Source of the DNA: Sinorhizobium fredii USDA 257
GTDB lineage: Bacteria > Pseudomonadota > Alphaproteobacteria > Rhizobiales > Rhizobiaceae
DNA: 64,000 nucleotides
Reading direction: 5' to 3'
NCBI RefSeq assembly: GCF_000265205.3
Contig: NC_018000.1
Span: 2,976,001 to 3,040,000 of the forward strand
Part shown: one piece after another, positions 17,031 through 25,538 of the stretch
How the letters are laid out: every line of letters begins with the position of its first letter
Numbering within the stretch: the stretch's first letter is position 1
Notes under the pieces: generated by a model
Databases searched by the model: none
The model's input: the letters and a program-made list of their open reading frames with translations, nothing else
What the model was told of the DNA's origin: nothing
Made by a program: the position numbers and the translations under genes

Positions 17031-18350
17031 TCAGAGCCTCTTTGCGATCAAGAGCTCGATCCTGCGATTGGCGGCTCGACCTTCTCGACTATCGTTCCTG
17101 GCCAGGGGCTGCGTTGCCGCACGTCCTTCCGATCGCACGTGTTCAGTTGGCACGCCGTTGGCCGCCAGCAAAGCAGCAATCGTAGCAGCGCGCGCCTCGG
17201 AGAGGCGTTGATTGTTTGAAAGCGGATTGGTGGCCTGGAGTGGAACATTATCGGTGTGACCGACGATCGTGACACTTCCGATCAATTCAGCATTATCCCT
17301 GAGAACAGCCGCAATAGAGACGACGAGCGGTTCGAAGCTTTTCGTCAGTTCGGCCCGTGCAGACTGAAAGAGCTCCGGATTGCTCGATTGAAGCAGGAGT
17401 TTCACAGAAGAGGCGGTTTCATTGCCCTTCAGGGCTGACAGAAGGGCAGGAGGCGCGGCGGCGCGAAATTCGGGCAAAAGCTCGAAAACGACCGCTTGGA
17501 CCGATGGCGCATCCGGCGCCGGCGTGCGCTTGTTCGGGCGATAGATTTCGGCCCGCTCCGGCGGCGGCAGTGCCCGAACGAGCGTTGCTAGTTCTTCCGC
17601 CTTGGCCCCCAGCCGCATGGACAGCGGCACGTAAATCGCGGTCGCAAGCACCACCGCCACGACTGCGAGCACCCAGATCGGAATGGCAAAGCGGGAAGGT
17701 TCGTCGGCTGCCATGACGCCCTCCCACCTGGGCGAGAGCGGCGCACTCTCGCCATCGGGGTCCCGCAGGAAGCGGGCAGCTGCAGCTCGCACAGCGCTGA
17801 GGGAGCGATCACCTGCACGCCCCGGCACGCGGTATTTGCCCCGGAAGCCGAGCGCCAGGCAGAAATAGTGCAGCTCCAGCAATTCACGATCGCGGCCGGG
17901 ATGGCGCTCAAGTTCTTCCAACCGGGCGAAGAACTGTGCACCCGCATCCACGTCGCCTCGAAGCATGACGACGAGCGGCTGGCGAGGCCACGCACTGGAG
18001 CCGCCCCATGGTGTGTTGAGCGCCAGATCATCGAGAAGCGAAGCGACAGCCCAGGCGGCCGCGTCTGCCCTTGTAAGGCTTGCCCCGGAGGCAACGGCCG
18101 CATCTCGTGCAGTTACCAGCTCCTCCATGAGCCTTGTTCTCAGCGCTTCCGGATTGCCGGGCGGCAGCGCATTCTCGAGTTCCGGCGCAAATTCCAAAAG
18201 CGTAGCGAAAGCATTGATCAGCGTGTTGGGATGGCATCGCGCCCGCCTCACTAACGGGCCGGTGGGAACGATCCGCTTGGCGGCCGGCGGCGGGCGGATA
18301 CGCGTACGGCCTTGATCTTCCGAAAGGCCGAATGGGTCCTCACTTGCCAT
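17031..18350 (-). CDS. tssL: T6SS inner-membrane protein TssL (DotU/ImpK) with C-terminal OmpA domain
   Basis: A 439-residue extended TssL. The cytoplasmic DotU domain (about 40-205) includes SLLDDLALNTPWGGSSAW and FCLALGFRGKYR. One membrane helix (about 220-243, FAIPIWVLAVVAVVLATAI) anchors it. The periplasmic C-terminus (about 320-437) is an OmpA-like peptidoglycan-binding domain with VGHTDNVPLQATNPLSNN and LSEARAATIAALL. Attachment of TssL to the cell wall through this domain stabilises the envelope complex in other systems. The gene starts 4 bases after tssK. Confidence 0.95.
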   Translation of the reverse strand: MASEDPFGLSEDQGRTRIRPPPAAKRIVPTGPLVRRARCHPNTLINAFATLLEFAPELENALPPGNPEALRTRLMEELVTARDAAVASGASLTRADAAAWAVASLLDDLALNTPWGGSSAWPRQPLVVMLRGDVDAGAQFFARLEELERHPGRDRELLELHYFCLALGFRGKYRVPGRAGDRSLSAVRAAAARFLRDPDGESAPLSPRWEGVMAADEPSRFAIPIWVLAVVAVVLATAIYVPLSMRLGAKAEELATLVRALPPPERAEIYRPNKRTPAPDAPSVQAVVFELLPEFRAAAPPALLSALKGNETASSVKLLLQSSNPELFQSARAELTKSFEPLVVSIAAVLRDNAELIGSVTIVGHTDNVPLQATNPLSNNQRLSEARAATIAALLAANGVPTEHVRSEGRAATQPLARNDSREGRAANRRIELLIAKRL

Positions 18351-18354
18351 GGCG

Positions 18355-19689
18355 CTACCTGCTTACCGAATAGCAGTCGACTTGTGGCTCGCTGGGCAAG
18401 ATACCGGAAACGCCAATTACGAATCCCGGCGAGCGCAGCAGCGATTCCCAATGCTCGCTGCGTTGATCCAGCTCCAGACAGAGACGGTCTCCGTCATAGG
18501 GGATTTCGCGCGGCTGCGAGTGAAGAGGCTTGAGGCGTATGCCTGGCAGTCGGGATTTCCACAGTGCCTCGAATTCGTCCGCAGCACCGACGGTCACCTG
18601 GTCGACAAAGATCTTGCGGAGCGCTTCCTCTGAGACGTCGCACCCGACGCGCACAACGATGCGGCTCGTCGTCAGCAGTTCGGGGTTGTCGATGCGCACC
18701 TTCCAAACGTTGGTCGAATGCTTCACAACGGGTAGCGCCCGCGACTTCGGCTCGACATAGCGCAAGCTCAGGATAAGCGATCGCAAGGTGTCTGCCAGCG
18801 CAGCAAAGGCCGGCCCGGGTGCCATATGCTCGTAGGTGGGAAGCTCGGTCAGCCGCCTGGAGCCTGATCCGTATGTCGCCATCCGGCCAGCCAGTCCGCT
18901 GAGCTCAAGAAACAGCTCGGCCGGATGAAAGACCTCCTGTGGAAGCATATGGGCCAGTCGCGGTCGGGCCGTATTGGCGAGATCGAGCACCAGCAGGTTT
19001 TCCACGCTGCGGCCGGCGGCGCCGAGCACCATCTTGCCATGTGCGTCGGCAATGCGGTCAAGCCCAGTGATTACCTCCTGCATGAGCTTGCCGTAGAAGG
19101 GCACAGCACCGGTCGTCAGCGCCGGAGGCAGAAAGTATTCAGCAACCGCGACACTACCATCAGCAAGCAGTCCATTAACGCTCGTCACTGGCATTGCCGT
19201 GTAGCCGCCAGTCGCCTGAGCCGGCGACAAGAGCAGGGCTTGCGGTCGACCAATTTCAATCTCTTCAGGATCGGCGCCGCCATGGACTGCGTCGCGTATC
19301 CACTCGATCCGCCCTCTATAACGCGCTCCGGTCGGTTCGCGGTGAGCGGGATCGAAGCTGGCTTCGCCCGGGGGCTCCAGTGGCAGAGCGAGTTGCACCG
19401 CCCCCGCGCCCATGTCATTCGTGATTGCCAAAGGTGTGGGGGCGTCCATTGTTTCTGGTATCGCGAATGGGGTGCCGTCCGGGAAAATGCCACGCGCTGA
19501 CGATACGGCGACCCGTCCAGCTTCAAGTTGCGTGGCATCGAGCGTGAGCGACCTGAAACCAAAGGTCTGAAGCCGACCCGCCTGCAGCGAACCTCGCATC
19601 AAGGCTTCGTTATAACGATCCTGCTGCTGGAAATGCTGCGTCCGGAGGAACAGTCCCTCCAGCCAAAGCACCTTGTTAGCGTCCGTCAT
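18355..19689 (-). CDS. tssK: T6SS baseplate protein TssK (ImpJ)
   Basis: A 444-residue protein of normal TssK length. It begins with KVLWLEGLFLRTQHFQQQDR, the family hallmark, and has a FPIPE-like 'GIFPDGTPFAIPE' segment near residue 70. TssK trimers join the TssEFG baseplate wedges to the cytoplasmic domains of TssL and TssM. It lies between tssJ (16 bases upstream) and tssL. Confidence 0.95.
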   Translation of the reverse strand: MTDANKVLWLEGLFLRTQHFQQQDRYNEALMRGSLQAGRLQTFGFRSLTLDATQLEAGRVAVSSARGIFPDGTPFAIPETMDAPTPLAITNDMGAGAVQLALPLEPPGEASFDPAHREPTGARYRGRIEWIRDAVHGGADPEEIEIGRPQALLLSPAQATGGYTAMPVTSVNGLLADGSVAVAEYFLPPALTTGAVPFYGKLMQEVITGLDRIADAHGKMVLGAAGRSVENLLVLDLANTARPRLAHMLPQEVFHPAELFLELSGLAGRMATYGSGSRRLTELPTYEHMAPGPAFAALADTLRSLILSLRYVEPKSRALPVVKHSTNVWKVRIDNPELLTTSRIVVRVGCDVSEEALRKIFVDQVTVGAADEFEALWKSRLPGIRLKPLHSQPREIPYDGDRLCLELDQRSEHWESLLRSPGFVIGVSGILPSEPQVDCYSVSR

Positions 19690-19705
19690 ACTGAACGCCC
19701 TCCAT

Positions 19706-20164
19706 TCAGGCGAGCGCGAGCGCCATACCGCCGCGGTTTAGTGTCACGTTCGCCGTCACCGTCGATTCCGGTCTGATCTGGGCGGTTCTTCGCCAGGTGC
19801 GACCGCCAGGTTCCCGGAACAGAGCGACGAGACCGAGGAAAGTGGCTTCGGGTGGAAACGCGACTGTCTTTGAGGCGCTCTTGCCTGGAGCGATGGTGAT
19901 TTGATCAGACCCCACGAGGTCCGCGCCGAGTGTGGCGGCAGGATCTTGAAGTGCGAAACTGTCCGCAGCGTTGAACTTTCCGACATCCTTGAGCCTGAGG
20001 ATGAGCAGGGTCACCGGACGCTCCCCGCCGTCAGCAGCCAGGTTCATCCCCGCTTGCCCCACCGCCGCGACGGTCACGGTTGAGGATTTGGGCGGACCAC
20101 TCATGCAGCCCGATATCAGGCCTGTGGCGCCGATCACCATGAGAAAGTCGCGTCGATGCAGCAT
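19706..20164 (-). CDS. tssJ: T6SS outer-membrane lipoprotein TssJ with a Tat-like lipoprotein signal
   Basis: A 152-residue protein in the normal position between fha and tssK. The signal sequence MLHRRDFLMVIGATGLISGC holds a lipobox (LISGC, modified Cys20) and, unusually, a twin-arginine RRDFLM motif like a Tat substrate. The mature part has the beta-sandwich composition of the family (NVTLNRGG at the end, TLLILRLKDVGKF in the middle). TssJ anchors the TssLM complex to the outer membrane. Its ATG overlaps the fha stop by one base. Confidence 0.85.
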   Translation of the reverse strand: MLHRRDFLMVIGATGLISGCMSGPPKSSTVTVAAVGQAGMNLAADGGERPVTLLILRLKDVGKFNAADSFALQDPAATLGADLVGSDQITIAPGKSASKTVAFPPEATFLGLVALFREPGGRTWRRTAQIRPESTVTANVTLNRGGMALALA

Positions 20165-21411
20165 CAGTCGTTCTCCCTCTCTTCATAACCGTCCCGAAAG
20201 TCGCTCCCGATCTCACCCAGGAAGCGCGTCGTCGCACTCTTGGCAATTTCGCGATAGCGGTTCTCATATAGCTCCCAGAGTTTCGCCCGCCGGCCACCGG
20301 CCAGCAGGGCGTCCCACGCTGAAAGGGATTTCAGTTCGCCTTCCAGAGCCGCTGGGTCGAAGCGCTCGATCATTCTCGCAAGCGCCGCCTGCACGCCGCG
20401 CCACGTTCTTACATGGTGGTGGGCGAGATCGCGGATGGAGCTGCTGATCGCTGCCTGCGGAGGAAGAAAGCCGACGCTGCGTTGAGCCAGGAACGTCGCA
20501 ATTACATCGTCCGCTGTAGGCAGGAATTTGAGGGGGTTAACATCGGACGCTCCAACCACCGTCTGAACGATCCTGGCCTCGCCCTTTTCTTCGGCACGCT
20601 TGCGCAGGAGATGCATCATTCCTTCAAGCATCATGCGGTATTCCCGGCCGAAATTCTCCATCTGTGCGACCGGGTCGGATGTCGGAAACTCGCCGGCGCT
20701 CAGCCCCAATCCGCGAAGGAAGGCTTCACGAAGCTCCGTTTCAGAGGGAGCCGCTATCGTCGGCGCCGGTTTCGCATGCTGCTCCGGGGCGCGGGGTGGC
20801 GCCGCCTGTGTTTCAAAGGCGGGAGACTGCGATGGTGCACTCGGCCACGAAAAATCAAAGGACTGCTTATGCTGGCTCGATTCCGGTAGAGGATCAAGAC
20901 TGAACGGATCGTCAAACATCGGTGGTTGTCTTGCCGCCTCACCTTCGTCAGGGGTTTCAGCCGGTTGTTCGAACGGGTTCGGTAGTCCGGCCGGTCGCTG
21001 GGGAGCCGGCGGCGGCTCGCTGCGCTCAGAGAAGAACTTGTCCTGCTCGAAACCGATGGGCGGAGAAGCCGTCTGTTCTGAAAGCCGCTCGCTGGGGGTG
21101 GCTTGGAAGTCGACGCGGATGACATAACCGCCGAGTTGCAGGCGTGAGCCATCATGCAGCGGGGCGGAATTCCCGGGCCCGAGCGGTGTTCGCGACCCGT
21201 CTATGAAAAGGCCGCCGCTTGAGGTGTCCGTCACGAGATATTGACCGCGAACGCACGCGATCGTGCAATGAGCCCGCGAGACATACATGTCGGGATCGTC
21301 GATACGCCAATCGGCCTCAGCGCTGCGACCGATGACAAGTTCGCCCTCGACCAGTCGCATCTGGCGAACAGCTTGCACCCGGGGTGACTGCTCGAGAGTA
21401 AGGGTCAGCAT
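20164..21411 (-). CDS. tagH: FHA-domain T6SS regulator TagH/Fha (ImpI)
   Basis: 415 residues from the ATG at 21411 (MLTLTLEQSP); 17 further in-frame codons upstream lie within tssG. The N-terminal FHA domain (about 10-105) shows IGRSAEADWRIDDPD, VSRAHC and DTSSGGLFIDG, the phosphothreonine-binding elements. A Pro/Ala/Gln-rich linker follows, then a C-terminal helical domain (about 225-400; EYRMMLEGMMHLLRKRAE) typical of type VI FHA proteins. In characterised systems this protein is phosphorylated by PpkA and promotes assembly. A PpkA-type kinase and PP2C phosphatase are encoded nearby, so the same switch is likely here. It overlaps tssG by 7 bases. Confidence 0.9.
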   Translation of the reverse strand: MLTLTLEQSPRVQAVRQMRLVEGELVIGRSAEADWRIDDPDMYVSRAHCTIACVRGQYLVTDTSSGGLFIDGSRTPLGPGNSAPLHDGSRLQLGGYVIRVDFQATPSERLSEQTASPPIGFEQDKFFSERSEPPPAPQRPAGLPNPFEQPAETPDEGEAARQPPMFDDPFSLDPLPESSQHKQSFDFSWPSAPSQSPAFETQAAPPRAPEQHAKPAPTIAAPSETELREAFLRGLGLSAGEFPTSDPVAQMENFGREYRMMLEGMMHLLRKRAEEKGEARIVQTVVGASDVNPLKFLPTADDVIATFLAQRSVGFLPPQAAISSSIRDLAHHHVRTWRGVQAALARMIERFDPAALEGELKSLSAWDALLAGGRRAKLWELYENRYREIAKSATTRFLGEIGSDFRDGYEEREND

Positions 21412-22472
21412 GTCGCAGCCTCCAGCATTTCGGGCCGCCAGCCATTGACCGTGCGCATGCACAGGTCTTCTGCGTCACCTCGATCTTTGGGTGGAGCGAC
21501 CCACGCCGTGTGTCCAATCCTCGCTTCCCCCAGTCGTGCCGGAGGAATTTCGTCTCGCTTGAGCACGAGCCTGACATCGACGTCGAGTCCGAATCCAACC
21601 AAGTCGGCGATCGCCCTTTTCAAGGTTTCGCGCCGTTCGCTGCCGGGGAGGAAAGCCAGGTAGTCTTGAAGCGTCAAGGGCCCCAAGGTGAGCTCGATTC
21701 TTTGCTGCCGCTGGAATGAGCGAGGCCCGATTGTGGCGCTTTGGGCAAGTCGAACATGGGCGTTCCCAAGGCGGGATTGGAGCCCTGTTGGTATCGCGAT
21801 CCAGGTGCCGACAAACTCCCTAAGCCGAACCGGGACCTTTATGAGGTCGGCAAGAAATCGAGTGAGCCTTTCGGGCCCTTCTACTTGATTAGCAAGCGCA
21901 GGCGCGTGACATAGCTTGGCGGTATCGATCGCTGAGGGCTCATGGCGTTCTGGTCCACTGAGGCCGAGCCCGGCCAGTGCCGCCGATAACGCGCGAATGC
22001 GCCCGCCGCCCGGACGCCCGACCTGCACTGATGGATGAGCGTCCGCCCATGCCCGATAAAAGAGTGCAATCATTCGATGCTGAAGAACATTCACGAAGTC
22101 GACGAATGTCGTATCGCTGATCTCCCGCATGTCGGCCGTGGCGAACCAGCGCTGCGAAAGGCGATCCAGTACCCAACGTGTCAGATAGAGGGGCATCGGA
22201 CCTTCCGGCCCGAGCAATCCGATATTTGTCACCGTAACCCGGGCTGCCGCCTTGTCGGTTGCCATCTCAACTTCGGTGATGTCCTGCACTGCAAAACCGA
22301 GCCGCACATGTTGTCCAAGCCTTGCCGGCTCCCGATCTGGTCGGCCCGACTGGCCAAAAAGCTTCCCGTCTTCTTCCAGGCGCCGCAGGAGCTCAAAGAA
22401 GTCGAACTCAGTCGGGAGTGGCCTGGCGTCCTTACTCAGATCAGGCTGCGATTGCCCGGCGTCATTGGCCAT
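21405..22472 (-). CDS. tssG: T6SS baseplate protein TssG (ImpH)
   Basis: A 355-residue protein with family features FDFFELLRRLE near the N-terminus, GLLGPEGPMPLYLTRWVLDR, and a C-terminal segment LGPLTLQDYLAFLPG. TssG pairs with two TssF and TssE to form a baseplate wedge. The ATG is preceded by a strong AGGAGG located inside the end of tssF, which it overlaps by 37 bases. Confidence 0.95.
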   Translation of the reverse strand: MANDAGQSQPDLSKDARPLPTEFDFFELLRRLEEDGKLFGQSGRPDREPARLGQHVRLGFAVQDITEVEMATDKAAARVTVTNIGLLGPEGPMPLYLTRWVLDRLSQRWFATADMREISDTTFVDFVNVLQHRMIALFYRAWADAHPSVQVGRPGGGRIRALSAALAGLGLSGPERHEPSAIDTAKLCHAPALANQVEGPERLTRFLADLIKVPVRLREFVGTWIAIPTGLQSRLGNAHVRLAQSATIGPRSFQRQQRIELTLGPLTLQDYLAFLPGSERRETLKRAIADLVGFGLDVDVRLVLKRDEIPPARLGEARIGHTAWVAPPKDRGDAEDLCMRTVNGWRPEMLEAATC

Positions 22473-24310
22473 GGCACATCCTCCTGCTTCTGTATCACAC
22501 GCGCGCGCGTTCGCACGAACGCATTGATTGACGCATAGCGGGCAAAAAGCTTCGAAAGCAGGCCGGAGAGTAGCAATGCGCTATGCCCGGCAAGCACTGA
22601 CTGGTCGATATGAAGCGTAACCTCGGTGCCACGCGCAAAGCACATCGGCCCAGGAATGGGGAGGCGCTCGATCACAGACCGAGACTCAATTCTGGCAATC
22701 GCGCGTAAGTGCCGGCTGAGGCTTGGATCGCCGCGTTGGGCGTAAAGATCAAGCAGGGCGTGAAGCGGGTCCACCCCGCGGCCTTCTTCTGCCAGGCTGA
22801 GAAAATTGAGCGAGAGCTGCGCCACAAACCGCCAGGCAAGTTCATCGGCTCGCGTGGCATCCACAGCGCCAGCCGGGAGCGTGGCCGGAATTGAGGGCAC
22901 CGGCGGCCGCACCGCTCCGAGAAGCCGAATAGTCTCGACCGGATCGCCGCTCTCGAGGGAGAGCGACGGTGTGTCGTCCAAGATCGGCAGGTCACGATTG
23001 GTGCAAAGCGCCGTCACCTCGAGCCGTTTCAGGGGCCGTGCCGCCTTCGAGTGGGCTGGACGCGAAAGCGTGACGAAGACATCGTCACCAACGTAGGACG
23101 TTCGCGTTTGTCCCTGGCGCAGCTCGTCCTCGTTCGGTCGCCGCGGGCGGCGTTCGGTAAAATATACCCAGCCATTTCCACGATTTTGGCCCAAGCTGAA
23201 GAGCGCCGGTATCTCGGCGTCCGGGCCCCCGGCGTCAGCGTCTTCGACACGGATTGCGCGATGGATTTCGAAATCGCCTGGGCGGGTCCGGTCGGCATGG
23301 AGCACCTGCCGTGTGCGCCTCTGGTCGAGTTCGATGACATTGCAGCTGCGTTCGAACAAATTGATGATCGGCGTTGCGAAAAGTTCGAAATCAGTTGCTG
23401 CGATATTGGCGAGCTCGGGGACGGGACGTCGCAAGAGAAACACCAGTTCGAGCCCAGCCCCACAGCGACGAACCACTGCCTGCAGTCCTTTGATACGTAC
23501 GTAGTGGAATCTCTCTGGCGCGACAAAGTATTCGCGCAAAAGCCTATAGCCTTCAAAAGTTTCGCGCGTGCGCGGTAGCAGCGCCTCGTCATCCGAGATT
23601 CCGACCATCTCCGGCTCGGCCAGTGCGCTCAGCGGATTATCGCGGCCTTCCGGGCGAGCGCCGGTGGCGGAACAGACGCCAAAAAGCGTATCGAAGAGCA
23701 AGGGCGCCTTGCTTTTTTCAGCGAAATAAAGATCAAGGCGATCGAGCGACAAATCGCTGAGCCTGCCTTTGCCGGTTCGACCGAAGACGATGCTCAATGC
23801 AGCGGCGCCGGATTGTCCGCCGATCGGAGCTATTCCCGCTGCTGCAAGTGCGCTTCGATCCTGGATGTAGGTGACCGAGGCGATCGCAAGCGGCCAGAGC
23901 ATCACATCCTGTGCCGTGGTATAGATGCATCGCGTCGAAATTCCAGGGCGGGCGCTCGAAACGAGCCGCGTCCCCCGCCTAACGAGGTGCCCCGCAGCCA
24001 TTGTTTGAACCTGCTGGCCGGGCTTCAGCAATGCCATGCCGGTTGCCGGCGCCGGGCAAACAAGATCGGGATAGAAATTCTCGAGCACGCTTCGGGCAAA
24101 ACGCGCGCTCTCCGCATCCACTTTTTGGCGGGTGCGCGCGGCGAGATAGGCGACGCCGTCGAGCAGGCGTTCGACATAAGGATCGGGACAGGGGACCGTG
24201 TCCAGGGAAAGGTTGCGGGCGATCGAAGGATGCATGTCCGCAAACTCGGCGGCGAGAGCGCGGATATGTGTGAGTTCTTCCTCGTAATATTCCAGGAAGA
24301 CTCGGTCCAT
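22436..24310 (-). CDS. tssF: T6SS baseplate protein TssF (ImpG)
   Basis: A 624-residue protein of standard length. The opening FLEYYEEELTHIRALAAEFA and PDPYVERLLDGVAYLAART are diagnostic of TssF/VasA. It is the largest wedge protein and bridges TssG, TssK and VgrG. It starts 1 base after the tssE stop and overlaps tssG, so the baseplate genes are translationally coupled. Confidence 0.95.
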   Translation of the reverse strand: MDRVFLEYYEEELTHIRALAAEFADMHPSIARNLSLDTVPCPDPYVERLLDGVAYLAARTRQKVDAESARFARSVLENFYPDLVCPAPATGMALLKPGQQVQTMAAGHLVRRGTRLVSSARPGISTRCIYTTAQDVMLWPLAIASVTYIQDRSALAAAGIAPIGGQSGAAALSIVFGRTGKGRLSDLSLDRLDLYFAEKSKAPLLFDTLFGVCSATGARPEGRDNPLSALAEPEMVGISDDEALLPRTRETFEGYRLLREYFVAPERFHYVRIKGLQAVVRRCGAGLELVFLLRRPVPELANIAATDFELFATPIINLFERSCNVIELDQRRTRQVLHADRTRPGDFEIHRAIRVEDADAGGPDAEIPALFSLGQNRGNGWVYFTERRPRRPNEDELRQGQTRTSYVGDDVFVTLSRPAHSKAARPLKRLEVTALCTNRDLPILDDTPSLSLESGDPVETIRLLGAVRPPVPSIPATLPAGAVDATRADELAWRFVAQLSLNFLSLAEEGRGVDPLHALLDLYAQRGDPSLSRHLRAIARIESRSVIERLPIPGPMCFARGTEVTLHIDQSVLAGHSALLLSGLLSKLFARYASINAFVRTRARVIQKQEDVPWPMTPGNRSLI

Positions 24311-24311
24311 G

Positions 24312-25079
24312 TCAGGTGTCCTTGAGCTCGGTGCGTGCCGAACCGTTCTCGAGATCGAGAAAAGTTCGAAGCCGTAGCCGCTCGGGTGCCGGCGAGGTGA
24401 GCAGCAGGGCGTCGATGTCGATCCTCAGACCAGTGGCTCTGTCGCCGAGACTGACGGTCACTTTCGTCGCGCTTTCCTTTAGCCGAGGTTCAAATGCCGC
24501 GAGCACGCTTCTGATTTCCTTCGCCAGTTCATCACGGTCGAAATCGCGAGATGATCGGCCGGAGAAGGGCGGCACGCCGTAATTGACCACGCTGCGACGA
24601 ACCTCCGGAAAATCCTCAAGCGAGGGAGGGTTGTCGCGAATCTGATCCGCCTCGAAGTCCGTCAAGAGTGGCGAGGATTCGAAGCGTTGCGCATTAAACA
24701 GCGCCTCGATGTCTCGCCGAACTGCTTCACGCAACACATCGGTCGAGACGACGACGCCGCGGCTTTCCAGTTCTGCCCGACGCCGCTCCAACGAGACCAG
24801 ACGGTGCAAACTCTTCTTTTGCTCGGCGCTGGTATCTGTAGCGGCGTCGATTTGGCGAATGCCACCGGCAACCAGCGCATCGAGACGTTCGCCGTCTATA
24901 TCGTTCTGTAAAGCCTGCCGAAGTTGCTTGATTTCCGAGCTTAGCCCCGGCAGGTCATTGACCAGGCGATCCCACAAGGATGGCTGGATCGCTTCGCGAG
25001 TCGCCCGCAGGTGCCCCCCGGGCGGTCTCGCTTCCCTTCCCAACCGTTTTTGCCAGGTTTCACTTGCCGACATAGACAT
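24312..25079 (-). CDS. tssE: T6SS baseplate protein TssE (ImpF), gp25-like
   Basis: About 255 residues from the ATG at 25079 (MSMSASETWQKRL), which lies inside the last codons of hcp; a second ATG follows two codons later. The longer in-frame extension is the antisense-like other frame of hcp and is rejected. Conserved elements are QPSLWDRLVNDLPG, a central helical insertion with LVSLERRRAELESRGVVV, and the C-terminal gp25 lysozyme-like fold including VVNYGVPPFSGRS. The inserted helical part makes it longer than the 140-180 residues of many TssE proteins. Confidence 0.9.
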   Translation of the reverse strand: MSMSASETWQKRLGREARPPGGHLRATREAIQPSLWDRLVNDLPGLSSEIKQLRQALQNDIDGERLDALVAGGIRQIDAATDTSAEQKKSLHRLVSLERRRAELESRGVVVSTDVLREAVRRDIEALFNAQRFESSPLLTDFEADQIRDNPPSLEDFPEVRRSVVNYGVPPFSGRSSRDFDRDELAKEIRSVLAAFEPRLKESATKVTVSLGDRATGLRIDIDALLLTSPAPERLRLRTFLDLENGSARTELKDT

Positions 25080-25509
25080 CCATCTCGACCTCGTCCTTAT
25101 CGTCGTACTTGAAATTGATGTTCTTGTAAGCGAATCCGACGCGCTCTTCGATGAGGTCTGGCTCGTCCTCACTTGGCTTCATTACGTAGCTGGTTACCGA
25201 TGCATCCTTTAAGGTTACGACCAGATAATCGCTTGTCTCGCCTTCGATCGTTCTTCGTGCCGAAAACGTGACTTCGTCCAGGAGCGTGTTGTCGAAGAGA
25301 GCCTTTTTCAGGTAGGGCGAAGACTTGTCGTAGTTTTTAATGAAATTGACCATGCCCAAGCTGACGCGGCCCCTCCTCGATAATGAATTGGGATCGAAGG
25401 GAGCTTGCATTTCAAACTCTACTCCGTGCACTTCGATCTCTTCTTCGTGGCCATCGCGGATGCTTGGCCCCGGAATGTCGGGGACCTTTAGAAATCCATC
25501 AATTTTCAT
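25060..25509 (-). CDS. hcp: T6SS inner-tube protein Hcp (TssD)
   Basis: 149 residues from the ATG at 25509, preceded by a clear GGAGG; an earlier in-frame ATG lacks this. The protein shows the Hcp opening KIDGFLKVPDIPGPS and the typical EIEVHGVEFEM strand. Hcp hexamers stack into the tube pushed out on sheath contraction and may carry small effectors. It sits between tssC (29 bases upstream) and tssE inside the structural operon; no second hcp is visible. Confidence 0.95.
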   Translation of the reverse strand: MKIDGFLKVPDIPGPSIRDGHEEEIEVHGVEFEMQAPFDPNSLSRRGRVSLGMVNFIKNYDKSSPYLKKALFDNTLLDEVTFSARRTIEGETSDYLVVTLKDASVTSYVMKPSEDEPDLIEERVGFAYKNINFKYDDKDEVEMDVYVGK

Positions 25510-25538
25510 GAATAACCTCCATCGGCTCTCTGGTTTTT

